A stretch of 64,000 nt of DNA from Labrys okinawensis (GCF_002982075.1 NZ_PUEJ01000003.1:124001-188000), one strand, 5' to 3'; counted from the stretch's first letter, positions 8,839-17,881 are shown. Notes: generated from the letters alone by a model not told the origin. Program-made: numbers and translations.

Positions 8839-10902
8839 ATGTCCGACGATAAACGATCTGGCGGCGGCGGCCGCAAGCCCCCAAGCGGGGGCAAGAAGCC
8901 ATTTGGCCCCAAGAAGACTTCCGCGGGTGCTGGACCTCGTCGGCGTGGCGTGGATGGCGATGCGCCGCCCCGCCGTTCCTTCCGGAACCGTGACGAGGGC
9001 GGCGAGACCCGCCGGGAGCGTCCGGCCCGTTCCTTCGCCGAGCGTCAGGACGGCGAGCGTCGCCCGGCGCGTTTCAAGCCGCGCGAGGAGGGGGATTCCG
9101 AGGCCCGTCCCGCCCGCCGTCCGTTCCGCGAGCGTGACGGCGGCGAGGAACGCGCCTTCAAGCCCCGTCGCTTCGAGGAGCGCGGCGAGCGCGGGGAAGC
9201 ACGCCGTCCGTTCCGGTCGCGCGACGAGGGCCCCGAAGGCGGCTTCCGGCCGCGCCGCGATGCCGAGCGCGGGGAGGGCGGTGAGCGCTCCTTCAACCGC
9301 AAGCCTCGCCGGGAGGGTGAGGAAGGCGGGCGCTCCTTTGCGCCGCGTCGTTTCGACACGTCCTTCGAGCCCCGCGAGGGAGGCCGCAAAGCCTTCGAAC
9401 CGCGTTTCGACGATCGCCAGGAGGAGCGGGGGCCGAAGCGCGCCCCGCGTCGCGCCGAGGCCAAGACCAAGGCGGAAGTGGTGGCCAAGCCGGATGCTGA
9501 GGCCAAGACCGGCGCCTTTGCCGGGGAGCGTGTGGCCAAGGTGATCGCGCGGGCCGGGCTGGGATCGCGCCGCGATGCCGAGACCTGGATCGAGGAAGGC
9601 CGGGTCGCCGTCAATGGCGAGGTGCTGACCAGCGCGGCGCTCAATGTCCAGGTGGACGACAAGATCACCGTCGACGGCAAGCTCCTGCCCCGGCGCGAGC
9701 GCACGCGGCTGTGGCTCTACCACAAGCCTCGCGGCCTGGTGACCACGGAAAAGGATCCGGAAGGGCGCCCGACCGTGTTCGAGAACCTCGATCCGTCGCT
9801 GCCGCGCGTGATGTCGGTGGGCCGGCTCGACATCAACACCGAAGGCCTGCTGCTGCTCACCAATGACGGCGGCCTGGCGCGCCAGCTCGAATTGCCCAAG
9901 ACCGGCTGGCTCAGGCGCTATCGCGTGCGGGCCTTCGGTGAGACCGACCAGGTTCAGCTCGACAAATTGTTCGAGGGGCTGACGGTCGATGGCGTCGACT
10001 ATGGCCGCATCGAAGCGCGTCTCGACAAGGAGCAGGGATCCAACTCCTGGCTGACCCTCGGCTTGCGTGAAGGCAAGAACCGCGAAGTCAAGAACGTGCT
10101 GGGTTCCATCGGCCTGGAGGTCAACCGTCTGATCCGCGTGTCCTATGGGCCGTTCCAGCTCGGCGATCTGGCCGAGGGCGCCGTCGAGGAAGTGAAGACC
10201 CGTGTTCTGATGGATCAGCTCGGTCCCGAGTTGATTGCCGAGGCTGGCTGCGAGTTCGAAGCGCCGATCCACGAGGCTGCCGGCGATAAGCCGGCCAAGG
10301 CTGTGGCCAAGCCCGCAAAGGGCGGTCCGGCGCGCGGGCTTCGTGTCAAGTCGGAGGGAGACGGCAAGGAACGCGTGATGCGCGGCAGCCTGGTCGAGGA
10401 TCGCCACGGCCGGCGCGTGCTTGTGCAGCGGGTCGCCGATGTGCCCGAGGAAAAGCCGGCCCGGCGCAAGCCGTTTCGTTCCGGCGACCAGGAGGGCGGT
10501 GATCGCCCCTTCAAGCCTCGTGCGCCCTTCAGGGATCGTGACGAAGGGGGCGAGCGCCCGCGCAAGCCCTTCCGCGCGCGCGCCGAGGAGGGCGGCGACC
10601 GTCCCTTCAAGCCGCGTCCCTCCTTCCGCGACCGCGACGAAGGTGGCGAGCGCCCGCGCAAGCCTTTCCGCGCGCGCGCCGAAGAGGGCGGCGACCGTCC
10701 CTTCAAGCCACGTCCCTCCTTCCGCGATCGCGACGAAGGTGGCGAGCGCCCGCGCAAGCCTTTCGGTCCGCGGGACGGAGAGGGGGGTGACCGTCCCTTC
10801 AAGCCGCGTCCCACCGCCCGCGATCGCGACGGAGGCAACGAGCGTCCGTCACGGCCGCGCCCCGGCGGCAAGCCGGGTGGTGCGCCGCGCCGGGGCCGTT
10901 GA
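8839..10902 (+). CDS. 23S rRNA pseudouridine synthase (RluB/RsuA family) with long Arg/Glu-rich tails
   Basis: A 687-aa protein. The core is an S4 RNA-binding domain (about 230-278) followed by an RsuA/RluB/E/F catalytic domain with the nucleophilic Asp331 in GRLDINTEGLLLL and the REGKNREVKN segment. It isomerises a uridine in large-subunit rRNA; I cannot separate RluB from RluE/F. About 225 N-terminal and 230 C-terminal residues are disordered, rich in Arg, Asp/Glu, Pro, Gly and Phe. The C-terminal tail contains three nearly exact 32-residue repeats plus a partial one. It lies 10 bases upstream of rsmD, so both rRNA-modification genes are probably co-transcribed. Confidence 0.9.
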   Translation: MSDDKRSGGGGRKPPSGGKKPFGPKKTSAGAGPRRRGVDGDAPPRRSFRNRDEGGETRRERPARSFAERQDGERRPARFKPREEGDSEARPARRPFRERDGGEERAFKPRRFEERGERGEARRPFRSRDEGPEGGFRPRRDAERGEGGERSFNRKPRREGEEGGRSFAPRRFDTSFEPREGGRKAFEPRFDDRQEERGPKRAPRRAEAKTKAEVVAKPDAEAKTGAFAGERVAKVIARAGLGSRRDAETWIEEGRVAVNGEVLTSAALNVQVDDKITVDGKLLPRRERTRLWLYHKPRGLVTTEKDPEGRPTVFENLDPSLPRVMSVGRLDINTEGLLLLTNDGGLARQLELPKTGWLRRYRVRAFGETDQVQLDKLFEGLTVDGVDYGRIEARLDKEQGSNSWLTLGLREGKNREVKNVLGSIGLEVNRLIRVSYGPFQLGDLAEGAVEEVKTRVLMDQLGPELIAEAGCEFEAPIHEAAGDKPAKAVAKPAKGGPARGLRVKSEGDGKERVMRGSLVEDRHGRRVLVQRVADVPEEKPARRKPFRSGDQEGGDRPFKPRAPFRDRDEGGERPRKPFRARAEEGGDRPFKPRPSFRDRDEGGERPRKPFRARAEEGGDRPFKPRPSFRDRDEGGERPRKPFGPRDGEGGDRPFKPRPTARDRDGGNERPSRPRPGGKPGGAPRRGR
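10528..10860 (+). repeat. 96-bp in-frame tandem repeats in the pseudouridine synthase tail
   Basis: Three direct units of 96 bp begin at 10528, 10624 and 10720, and a shorter degenerate fourth begins at 10816. Each encodes 32 residues of the form FRDRDEGGERPRKPF followed by an acidic/basic half. Copies 1 and 2 are nearly identical in both DNA and protein, so the array is recent or homogenised and is likely to vary in number between strains. Confidence 0.85.
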
Positions 10903-10912
10903 CGGCTGATCG

Positions 10913-11470
10913 ATGCGCATCATCGGCGGGCAATTTCGCGGCAAGCAACTGGCCACACCGAAGTCGGATACGATCCGGCCGACTTCGGACCGCCTGCGCG
11001 AGACCTTGTTCAACATCCTCGCCCATGGCTATGACGATCCCGTGCGCGATGCGCGGGTGATCGATCTGTTCGCGGGCACGGGCGCGCTTGGTTTCGAGGC
11101 CCTGTCGCGCGGAGCGCGCTTTGCCACCTTCGTCGACGAGGGCGCCGAGGCGCGTGGGCTGATCCGCTCCAATATCGAGGCGATGTCCCTGGGCGGACGC
11201 ACCCGCTTGTTCCGCCGGGATGCCACCAGACTGGGCGTGATCGGGCCGAGCGAGCCCTTCTCGCTGGCGTTCCTCGACCCTCCCTACGGCAGGGGACTGG
11301 CATCGCAGGCCCTCGTCAGCCTTGCCGGTGGCGGCTGGCTGACCAAGGGAGCGCTCTGCGTGGTCGAGGAGGCGACGGACGCGCCCCTCGAAGCGCCGTC
11401 TGCCTTCGCTCTGGCCGATCAGCGCGATTATGCCGGTACCCGGCTGAGCTTCTTCCGCTACGAACCCTGA
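10913..11470 (+). CDS. rsmD: 16S rRNA (guanine-966 N2)-methyltransferase RsmD
   Basis: A 185-aa SAM-dependent methyltransferase that modifies G966 of 16S rRNA. It has the N-terminal MRIIGGQFRGKQL signature, RPTSDRLRETLFNIL, the SAM-binding loop IDLFAGTGALGFE (about 50-62) and the catalytic DPPY (about 122-125). The length is standard. It follows the pseudouridine synthase by 10 bases in the same direction. Confidence 0.95.
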   Translation: MRIIGGQFRGKQLATPKSDTIRPTSDRLRETLFNILAHGYDDPVRDARVIDLFAGTGALGFEALSRGARFATFVDEGAEARGLIRSNIEAMSLGGRTRLFRRDATRLGVIGPSEPFSLAFLDPPYGRGLASQALVSLAGGGWLTKGALCVVEEATDAPLEAPSAFALADQRDYAGTRLSFFRYEP

Positions 11471-11553
11471 CGTCTTCCGGCATTTTACGCAAAAGCAGGC
11501 AGACGTTTCGGCTTGTTGCTGTCATAGTCCGGCCTTTCCGAAAGGGGGCGGCC

Positions 11554-12062
11554 ATGGCGACGGTAACGGTCGAACTGCGCAATGTCGGCGAGACGCAGGC
11601 TGCCCTCGGATGGGCCCGCGGACACACCATCGTGGTGGATCGCCCCGAGGGCAAGGCCGGCGGCATGGGGCTCGGCTTCAACGGAGCCCAACTGCTCGCC
11701 CTGTCGCTTGGCGGCGGCTTCTGCAACGATCTGCGCTATGCCGCCGAAGAAATGGGCGTGGCCATCGATACCATCGCGGTCAGCGTCGCGCTATAGCGTT
11801 TTGCGATTAGACGGAGTCACCTAGAATCGCAAAGACGCGTCATAACAATGAGTTAGAGCAAATAAGCGTTCACGCTTGAACGCGCTTTGCTCTAGAGCTC
11901 GAGGGCAAGCCGCTGCTGGCCACCGCTGCAAAGCTCGAAGTGCGCTGCCGCATGTCGGACGGATCCGATCCGCGGCCGGTGGTCGAGCGAGCCAGGACGA
12001 TCTGCATGGTCGCCAATTCTCTGCGCAGCGGCGTACCGGTCGGCATCGAGATGGTCGCATGA
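11554..12062 (+). pseudogene. OsmC-family peroxidase/thiol protein, interrupted by a 104-bp repeat
   Basis: The N-terminal part (ATG 11554, about 80 codons) includes GMGLGFNGAQLLALSLGGGFCNDL, with the first OsmC-type cysteine, and stops at TAG 11794, which belongs to the inserted element. The C-terminal part resumes at GAG 11895 with ELEGKPLLATAAKLEVRC and continues through TICMVANSLRSGVPV, with the second OsmC-type cysteine, to TGA 12060-12062. The insertion adds 101 bases net, so the halves are in different frames. Joined, they give a normal-length OsmC domain of about 135 residues. The disruption removes the second reactive cysteine, so peroxidase function should be lost. AGGGGGCGG upstream of the start is a plausible ribosome-binding site. 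The stop overlaps the next gene as ATGA. Confidence 0.85.
11791..11894. mobile_element. 104-bp MITE-like element, copy 1 (inside osmC)
   Basis: It runs from CTATAGCG to GCTCTA and differs at only about three positions from the copy at 38994-39097. It contains two hairpins: GCGTTTTGCGATT against AATCGCAAAGACGC, and TAGAGCAAATAAGCGTTCA against TGAACGCGCTTTGCTCTA. CTA occurs at both edges of both copies, compatible with insertion at a CTAG-like site with a short duplication. It has no coding capacity, so it would need a transposase supplied elsewhere. Confidence 0.8.
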
Positions 12063-12346
12063 GCGGGCGCATCCGCGATATGCGCAACCTCGGTCCTGCT
12101 ACCGAGCGCATGCTGGCCGAAGTCGACATCTTCAGCCAGGAGGATCTCCGGCGGCTGGGAGCCGTCGCTGCCTATCGGCGCCTCAAATTCCGGTTCGAGC
12201 GCGGCGTCAGCCTGAACGCCCTCTACGCCATGGAAGGAGCCTTGACCGATCGTGACTGGCGCGAGGTCGATCGAGGCTTGCAGGAATTGGTCCACCGGAA
12301 GGAAGAACCCTTAGGGATTGTTTTCTTCCGACCTATGCCTTGCTAG
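12059..12346 (+). CDS. TfoX/Sxy C-terminal-domain protein
   Basis: A 95-aa protein matching the stand-alone TfoX C-terminal domain: RNLGPATERMLAEVDI near the start, EDLRRLGAVAAY in the middle and SLNALYAMEGAL-x-x-x-x-WREV towards the end. These helix-hairpin-helix-like domains form the C-terminal half of the competence regulator Sxy, but isolated versions have no established role. ATG 12059 overlaps the stop of the broken osmC gene by four bases, so translation was probably coupled to it. The last 15 residues after the domain are unusual. Confidence 0.8.
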   Translation: MSGRIRDMRNLGPATERMLAEVDIFSQEDLRRLGAVAAYRRLKFRFERGVSLNALYAMEGALTDRDWREVDRGLQELVHRKEEPLGIVFFRPMPC

Positions 12347-12389
12347 GCTCATGCGCAAAGAGGTAAGGGATACTTCACTTCGCCCGTTT

Positions 12390-12408
12390 TCTACCCATAT
12401 TGGGTAGA
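12390..12408. promoter_or_regulatory. 19-bp palindrome upstream of the M16 peptidase pair
   Basis: TCTACCCA-TAT-TGGGTAGA is a perfect inverted repeat 31 bases before the M16 start at 12440. It could be an operator for a dimeric regulator; the stem is short for a terminator and no T-run follows. No regulator is identified. Confidence 0.4.
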
Positions 12409-12439
12409 TCTTTCGCTTTCCCTCCCGATCGGACCTTCT

Positions 12440-13747
12440 ATGACGCTTGCGCTTATCCCCGGTCTCGGCGGTGCTTCCCATGCCCAGGGCCCGGCGATCA
12501 CGGATTTCACGCTTCCCAACGGCTTGCATGTGGTGGTCATTCCCGACCGCCGTGCGCCGGTGGTCACCCACATGGTCTGGTACAAGGTGGGCGGAGCGGA
12601 CGAGCCGAAGGGCAAGTCGGGCATCGCGCACTTCCTCGAACATCTGATGTTCAAGGGCACGGAGAAGAATCCGGGCGGCTTTTCCAAGCAGGTTGCCGAG
12701 CTCGGCGGCCAGGAGAACGCCTTCACCTCCTATGACTACACCGCTTATTTCCAGCGGGTGGCCAAGGAGCATCTCGGTGCCATGATGGCCTTCGAGGCCG
12801 ATCGCATGACCGGACTGGCGCTTACCGACGAAGTCGTCAACCCCGAGCGCAACGTCGTTCTCGAGGAGCGCAAGATGCGGGTCGACAACGATCCCAATTC
12901 GCAGCTCGCCGAAGAGATCGCTTCGACCCTGTTCACCCATCATCCCTATGGCACGCCGATCATCGGCTGGGAGGACGAGATCGAAGGCCTGAGCCGGCAG
13001 GACGCCATCGATTTCCACAGCCGTTTCTATACGCCGAACAATGCCACCCTGATCGTGGCCGGCGACGTCACGGCCGACGAGGTGCGCGAGCTGGCCCAAA
13101 CCCATTACGGCCCGGTGGCCCGGCGTGCCGATCCGCCGCCGCGTCTGCGCCCGCAGGAGCCCAGGCAGCGCGCCGACCGCCGCGTCCGGCTGGCCGACAA
13201 GCGGGTTGAGCAGCCGATCTATCAGCGCCATTGGCGTGCGCCGTCCTATATCCAGGCCCGCAATGGCGAAGGCGAAGCGCTTGACCTTCTCTCGCAGGTC
13301 CTCGGCGGCGGACAGACGTCCCGGCTCTACCGTGCCTTGGTGGTCGACAAGAAGGTGGCTTCGGCGGCCGGCGCCTTCTATGGCGGCTCCGCCGTGGACG
13401 AGACGCGCTTCGGCGTGTGGGCAATCCCGATGCCCGGCGTCAGCTTCGAGGCGGTAGAGACGGCGGTCGACGAGGAAATCGGCCGTATCGTCGCAGAGGG
13501 CGTGAGCGAGGCGGAACTGGAGCGTGCCAAGACACGCCTTGTCGCCGATGCGATCTATGCCCAGGACAACCAGTCGACCCTGGCACGTTATTACGGCGCC
13601 ACCCTGTCCGTCGGCGGCAAGGTGGAGGATCTGCAGCTCTGGCCCCAGCGTATCGCCGCGGTGCCATCCGCGAGACTGCCGGAAATGGGCCGTGCCGTCC
13701 TGCTGGAGGGCAAATCGGTGGTCGGCCTGCTCGAAGGGCAGGCTTGA
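12440..13747 (+). CDS. M16-family zinc metallopeptidase (catalytic member of a pair)
   Basis: A 435-aa pitrilysin-family peptidase. The inverted zinc motif HFLEH (about 64-68) is present, and the third ligand glutamate lies in the ERNVVLEE stretch (about 136-143). The C-terminal M16 domain contains the LGGGQTSRLYRALV substrate-binding segment. The N-terminus GLGGASHAQG resembles the end of a signal peptide with an Ala-x-Ala type site, suggesting periplasmic location. The leader is unusually short and lacks a basic n-region, and no earlier start codon exists in frame, so the 5' end may be trimmed. The partner M16 gene follows 148 bases downstream. Confidence 0.88.
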   Translation: MTLALIPGLGGASHAQGPAITDFTLPNGLHVVVIPDRRAPVVTHMVWYKVGGADEPKGKSGIAHFLEHLMFKGTEKNPGGFSKQVAELGGQENAFTSYDYTAYFQRVAKEHLGAMMAFEADRMTGLALTDEVVNPERNVVLEERKMRVDNDPNSQLAEEIASTLFTHHPYGTPIIGWEDEIEGLSRQDAIDFHSRFYTPNNATLIVAGDVTADEVRELAQTHYGPVARRADPPPRLRPQEPRQRADRRVRLADKRVEQPIYQRHWRAPSYIQARNGEGEALDLLSQVLGGGQTSRLYRALVVDKKVASAAGAFYGGSAVDETRFGVWAIPMPGVSFEAVETAVDEEIGRIVAEGVSEAELERAKTRLVADAIYAQDNQSTLARYYGATLSVGGKVEDLQLWPQRIAAVPSARLPEMGRAVLLEGKSVVGLLEGQA

Positions 13748-13895
13748 CGCGTTTCGAACCGTCGTGGCGGGCACGGCCGCGCAATCCGGCCGCGCCCTGC
13801 TTGATTGCCTGGATTGCTCCGCCGCGCCCGCAAGGTCGGGAGATGTTCTTGCAGCGGCGAGCCAGTCCCAGAGCTTTTTGTGAACGAGTGTTTTC

Positions 13896-15137
13896 ATGAT
13901 CCAGAAGATCGTCTCGCCTCTTGGCATCGAAGCCTGGCTGGTCGAGGACTATGCCGTGCCCGTCATCGCCGTCGATTTCGCCTTCAAGGGCGGAGCGGCG
14001 CAGGACCCGGCCGACCGGCCGGGCTTGGCCCACATCATGTCGGCGCTGTTCGACGAAGGCGCCGGTCCGCATGACGACGAGGCCTTCCAGCGCCTGATGG
14101 AGGAGAATGCGGTCGAGCTCTCCTTCCATGCCGCACGCGACCAGATCAACGGCTCCCTGCGCACGCTGGCCGACCGCAAGGCCTTCGCCTTCGAGCTTCT
14201 GCACTATGCCGTCACCGAGCCACGTTTCGAGGAAGCCGCGGTCGAACGCGTGCGCCAGAGCCTGCTGGCCAGCTTGCGCCGCGAGGCAAGCGACCCCAAT
14301 GCCATGGCATCCCTGGCTTTTTTCGCCGGGCTGTTCCCCGACCATCCCTATGGCCGCCCGACCCGCGGCACGCTGGAGAGCATTGGCGCCGTCAGCCGTG
14401 ACGAGATCGCGGCCCAGCATCGCCGCCTGCTCGCCAAGGACGGCCTGACCGTCTCCATCGTCGGCGCCATCGATGCCCATGATGCCGAGGAGATGCTGGA
14501 CAAGGTGTTCGGCTCGCTGCCAACCACCGCCTTGCTGCAGCCTGTGCCGGAGATCCAGCTGGCAGGCCTGGGGACTCGCAAGGTGATCGACCTCGACGTG
14601 CCGCAGACCGTATTGCAATTCGCCACCCCTGGCGTGAAGCGCGACGATCCCGACTTCATGGCTGCCTTCCTGCTCAACCACATCTATGGCGGCGGCAGCT
14701 TCTCCTCGCGCCTGTTCCAGAAGGTGCGTGAGGAAAAGGGATTGGCCTATTCGGTCTCCACCCAGCTCGGCGCGCTCTCCCGAGCCGCTTTCGTCGGCGG
14801 CGGCGTTGCCACCCGAAACGACAGGGCTGCTGAAAGCCTCGCCATCATCGAGGCCGAGATGGCCGAGCTCGCCCGCAACGGACCCGGCGCTGCCGAGTTG
14901 GAAAGCGCTAAGAAATACCTCACCGGCTCCTATGCGCTGCGCTTCGATTCATCGACCAAGATCGCCAACCAGTTGACCATGATCCAGATCGAGCGGCTGG
15001 GCATCGATTTCATCGACCGCCGCAACGGCCTGGTCGAGGCGGTGACGCTGGAGGACATCAAGCGCGTGGCCCAGCGGATGTTCGGGGGCGGCAAGCCTTT
15101 CGTCGTCGCCGTCGGGCGTCCGGAGGGACTGTCCTAA
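13896..15137 (+). CDS. M16-family peptidase-like protein (non-catalytic partner)
   Basis: A 413-aa M16 protein in which the position of HXXEH reads AHIMS, so zinc binding and catalysis should be absent. The rest of the fold is intact, including the second-domain segment GGGSFSSRLFQKVREEKGLAYS that supplies substrate-binding Arg and Tyr in M16B pairs. From family knowledge such active/inactive neighbours form heterodimeric peptidases. Encoded directly after the catalytic gene in the same direction. A signal peptide is not obvious with the ATG 13896 start. Confidence 0.87.
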   Translation: MIQKIVSPLGIEAWLVEDYAVPVIAVDFAFKGGAAQDPADRPGLAHIMSALFDEGAGPHDDEAFQRLMEENAVELSFHAARDQINGSLRTLADRKAFAFELLHYAVTEPRFEEAAVERVRQSLLASLRREASDPNAMASLAFFAGLFPDHPYGRPTRGTLESIGAVSRDEIAAQHRRLLAKDGLTVSIVGAIDAHDAEEMLDKVFGSLPTTALLQPVPEIQLAGLGTRKVIDLDVPQTVLQFATPGVKRDDPDFMAAFLLNHIYGGGSFSSRLFQKVREEKGLAYSVSTQLGALSRAAFVGGGVATRNDRAAESLAIIEAEMAELARNGPGAAELESAKKYLTGSYALRFDSSTKIANQLTMIQIERLGIDFIDRRNGLVEAVTLEDIKRVAQRMFGGGKPFVVAVGRPEGLS

Positions 15138-15377
15138 ACTTCGGGATCGCCTCCGATGCCGACCGACGTTTCCGATGTTGAGCGGGTAAAGGCTCCGCAT
15201 CACAAAGAACACGGCGACGATCGGCAAGAAGTAGCGAGCCTGCTCGAGCGTTTTCTTCTCGATGTGCAAGGTTAAATCGTTTTGCTTACGTCACACTGAT
15301 TATTGCACGAAGGGGCCGACTGCATCACCCTGTCGCTCGTCGAGAAGCGGCGGGGGTCGCTCAAGCGGGAGGATGTC
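15138..15377. other. Intergenic region with a possible membrane-protein remnant on the minus strand
   Basis: This 240-base gap follows the M16 pair. On the minus strand, 15269 down to about 15140 reads MHIEKKTLEQARYFLPIVA followed by more hydrophobic residues, then runs antisense into the peptidase gene. It looks like a fragment of a membrane protein rather than an intact gene. The last bases contain the ribosome-binding site GGGAGG of the lipoprotein at 15378. Confidence 0.3.
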
Positions 15378-15803
15378 ATGAAGCTTTGGAGTGTTTCGGC
15401 TGTCGTCCTTGTTGGTGTCATGGCGGCGGGCTGCGTGAGCAGCGGTCTTGGGACCTCGCGCGGGCCGGGCGCCAGCGGTGCTGCCGTTGCGGTGCAGTCC
15501 GGGCGTATCAGCAAGATCGACCAGTTTTCCTACATCACGGCCGCCTGCCGGGAAGTGCCCGGCGTTGCGGCTCGCGTCACAAGGCAGGCGGGCTATGGCC
15601 GGGTGAACATCCGCAGGACCCGCGACTTTTCTCCCTATGAGGCCGGCAATTCCAGCGCCGGCTGCAATTCACGGCGCGTGCCGGTCTGGCAGGTGCTCTA
15701 TACCTCCGCACCCGACTATCGCGGTCCCGATCAATTTGCCTATCGCAAGGCTTTTCCCAACGGCAAGGTGCTCGACGTCGTCGTCAATGTCGATGTGCAA
15801 TAA
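15378..15803 (+). CDS. Predicted outer-membrane or periplasmic lipoprotein
   Basis: A 141-aa protein with a classic lipoprotein leader: a basic/hydrophobic start (MKLWSVSAVVLVGVM) and lipobox AAGC placing the lipidated cysteine at about residue 19. The mature part contains two similar DQFSY/DQFAY elements and three further cysteines (TAACRE, SAGCNS), suggesting a small disulfide-stabilised domain. GGGAGG lies 7 bases before ATG 15378. I do not recognise the family. It lies between the M16 pair and mutL and appears to be its own transcription unit. Confidence 0.7.
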   Translation: MKLWSVSAVVLVGVMAAGCVSSGLGTSRGPGASGAAVAVQSGRISKIDQFSYITAACREVPGVAARVTRQAGYGRVNIRRTRDFSPYEAGNSSAGCNSRRVPVWQVLYTSAPDYRGPDQFAYRKAFPNGKVLDVVVNVDVQ

Positions 15804-16069
15804 GGCAAGCGAGCGTTCAGTGACGCACGCCTGTTTGCTTTCGCTTTTTTGCTGACGCGTCCTTGTGATTTGAGAGGATTTTCGTCAGATCGCGAGCTGT
15901 CTTCGCGCGAGGCTCGTCTGCCGGCCGTTCCGATGGCCGGCCCCATGGTGTATTGTCCCCGGCACGCGATGCATTCGTTCCCCATGCGGACGGGCAAATG
16001 CATCAAGTCTTTGATTCTACGCCTGAATTTCTCTCCTGCGGAGAGCTGGCGCCGTTGGACGATTCGCCC

Positions 16070-17881
16070 ATGGCTATCCGTGCCCTTCCCCAGATCCTGG
16101 TCGACCGCATCGCTGCCGGCGAGGTGGTGGAGCGGCCGGCGAGTGCCGTGAAGGAACTGGTGGAGAACGCCATCGACGCGGGTGCCCGCCGCATCGAGAT
16201 CGTCACCGAGGGGGGCGGACAGCGCCTGATCCGCATCGTCGACGATGGTTCGGGCATGTCGCCAGAGGACTTGGCGTTGGCGGTGCAGCGCCACGCGACT
16301 TCCAAACTGCCGACCGAAGATCTGCTCGCCATCAACACGCTGGGCTTTCGCGGCGAAGCCTTGCCTTCCATTGCGTCGGTGTCGCGCCTGAGCATCACCA
16401 CGCGGGAGCGGGGCGCGGCGACGGGGGCCGTGATCACCATCGAGGCCGGCGAACACCAGGCGATCCGCCCGGCGGCGATCGGGGAGGGTACCCGCATCGA
16501 GGTACGCGACCTGTTCTATGCCACCCCGGCCCGCCTGAAATTTCTCAAGACTCAGCGGACCGAGGCGGCGGCGATCGGCGATGTCGTCAAACGCCTCGCA
16601 ATGGCCAATCCCGCCATTGCCTTCACTTTGGCCGGCGAAGACCATTCTCCCTCGACCTGGCCGGCCGGCGACGAGGAGACGCGCCTCGGCACCTTGCTGG
16701 GGGCCGACTTCATCGACAACGCGATAGCCATCGACGTGACGCGCGGCGATGTCCGGCTGCATGGCCATATCGGCCTGCCGACCTTCAATCGCGGCACCGG
16801 GCAGCATCAATATCTGTTCGTCAACGGGCGGCCGGTGCGCGACAAGCTGTTGCTGGGCGCCGTGCGCGGTGCCTATGCCGATCATCTGCCCAAGGACCGT
16901 TTTCCGGTTCTGGCCCTCTTCCTCGACATCACCCCGCAGAATGTCGATGTGAACGTGCACCCGGCCAAGGCCGAGGTCCGCTTCCGCGACGGCGGCCTGG
17001 TCCGGGGGCTGATCGTCTCGGCCATCCGTTCCGCGCTGGAACGCGAATCCGGCCGCAGCTCCAGCGGCAATGCCGATGTCGCGCTCGGCCTGCTCGCCCG
17101 CAGCCTCAACCGCCCGGCCGACCTCGATTGGGACTGGCGGGCTTCACCCGCTGCGCCTCGTCCGTCCGGGATGGGCGGCGCCGGCATGGGGGATGCCGGA
17201 AGTGGTTTCGCAGCGCCGGCGCAAGCTGGCTTCGACGAACTGGTGATGCCGTCCGCCGATGTGCGGGCCACGGCAGTGCCTCCCGCTCCCGACAGCCTCG
17301 ACCGGCCGCTCGGTGCGGCCCGCGCGCAACTGCACGAGACCTATATCGTGGCGCAGACGCGGGAGGGCGTCGTCATCGTCGACCAGCATGCCGCCCATGA
17401 GCGCCTGGTCTATGAACGGCTGAAGCGCGAACGCGCCGCCGCTGGCGCCAAGTCGCAATTGCTGCTGATCCCGGAAGTCGTCGATCTCGATCCGGCGGAT
17501 GTCGAACGCCTGACCGCGGCGAGTGAGGACCTGGCCGCCCTCGGGCTTGTCGTGGAGCCGTTCGGGCCGGGTGCCCTGCTGGTGCGCGCCACCCCCGCGG
17601 CGCTCGGCAGCACCAACCCGGCCGCGCTGATCCGAGACCTCGCCGACGGCTTTGCCGAATGGGGTTCGGAGATCGTGCTGGAGCGGCGGCTCGACCATGT
17701 CGCCGCGACTATGGCGTGTCACGGCTCCGTCCGGGCCGGGCGGCGCCTGTTACCGGCAGAGATGGATGCGCTTCTGCGCGAGATGGAAGTCACACCCAAT
17801 TCGGGCCAATGCAATCACGGCCGGCCGACCTATGTGACGCTGAAGCTCAGCGATATCGAGGCCCTGTTCGGGCGGCGGTAG
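16070..17881 (+). CDS. mutL: DNA mismatch repair protein MutL
   Basis: A 603-aa MutL. The GHKL ATPase domain shows ENAIDAGA (about 32-39), DDGSGM and [14 protein letters not shown] (about 92-105), followed by the NGRPVRDK and [15 protein letters not shown] segments. The C-terminal domain has [12 protein letters not shown] (Asp438 onward), matching the DQHA(x)2E(x)4E endonuclease motif, and a GQCNHGRPT zinc-site segment near the end. It is therefore expected to nick DNA itself, as in bacteria without MutH. ATG 16070 is chosen because [19 protein letters not shown] is the usual MutL start; longer in-frame starts exist upstream but lack conservation. Confidence 0.95.
   Translation: MAIRALPQILVDRIAAGEVVERPASAVKELVENAIDAGARRIEIVTEGGGQRLIRIVDDGSGMSPEDLALAVQRHATSKLPTEDLLAINTLGFRGEALPSIASVSRLSITTRERGAATGAVITIEAGEHQAIRPAAIGEGTRIEVRDLFYATPARLKFLKTQRTEAAAIGDVVKRLAMANPAIAFTLAGEDHSPSTWPAGDEETRLGTLLGADFIDNAIAIDVTRGDVRLHGHIGLPTFNRGTGQHQYLFVNGRPVRDKLLLGAVRGAYADHLPKDRFPVLALFLDITPQNVDVNVHPAKAEVRFRDGGLVRGLIVSAIRSALERESGRSSSGNADVALGLLARSLNRPADLDWDWRASPAAPRPSGMGGAGMGDAGSGFAAPAQAGFDELVMPSADVRATAVPPAPDSLDRPLGAARAQLHETYIVAQTREGVVIVDQHAAHERLVYERLKRERAAAGAKSQLLLIPEVVDLDPADVERLTAASEDLAALGLVVEPFGPGALLVRATPAALGSTNPAALIRDLADGFAEWGSEIVLERRLDHVAATMACHGSVRAGRRLLPAEMDALLREMEVTPNSGQCNHGRPTYVTLKLSDIEALFGRR

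Noticed and set aside
8707-10407. In-frame minus-strand extension of tadA over the pseudouridine synthase
   Set aside because: The stop-free extension results from GC-rich Arg codons in the opposite gene. TadA has its normal N-terminus at 8706.
10528-10860. Direct repeats considered as a CRISPR array or minisatellite
   Set aside because: The units are contiguous, 96 bp long and keep the reading frame of the pseudouridine synthase, so they are coding repeats without spacers.
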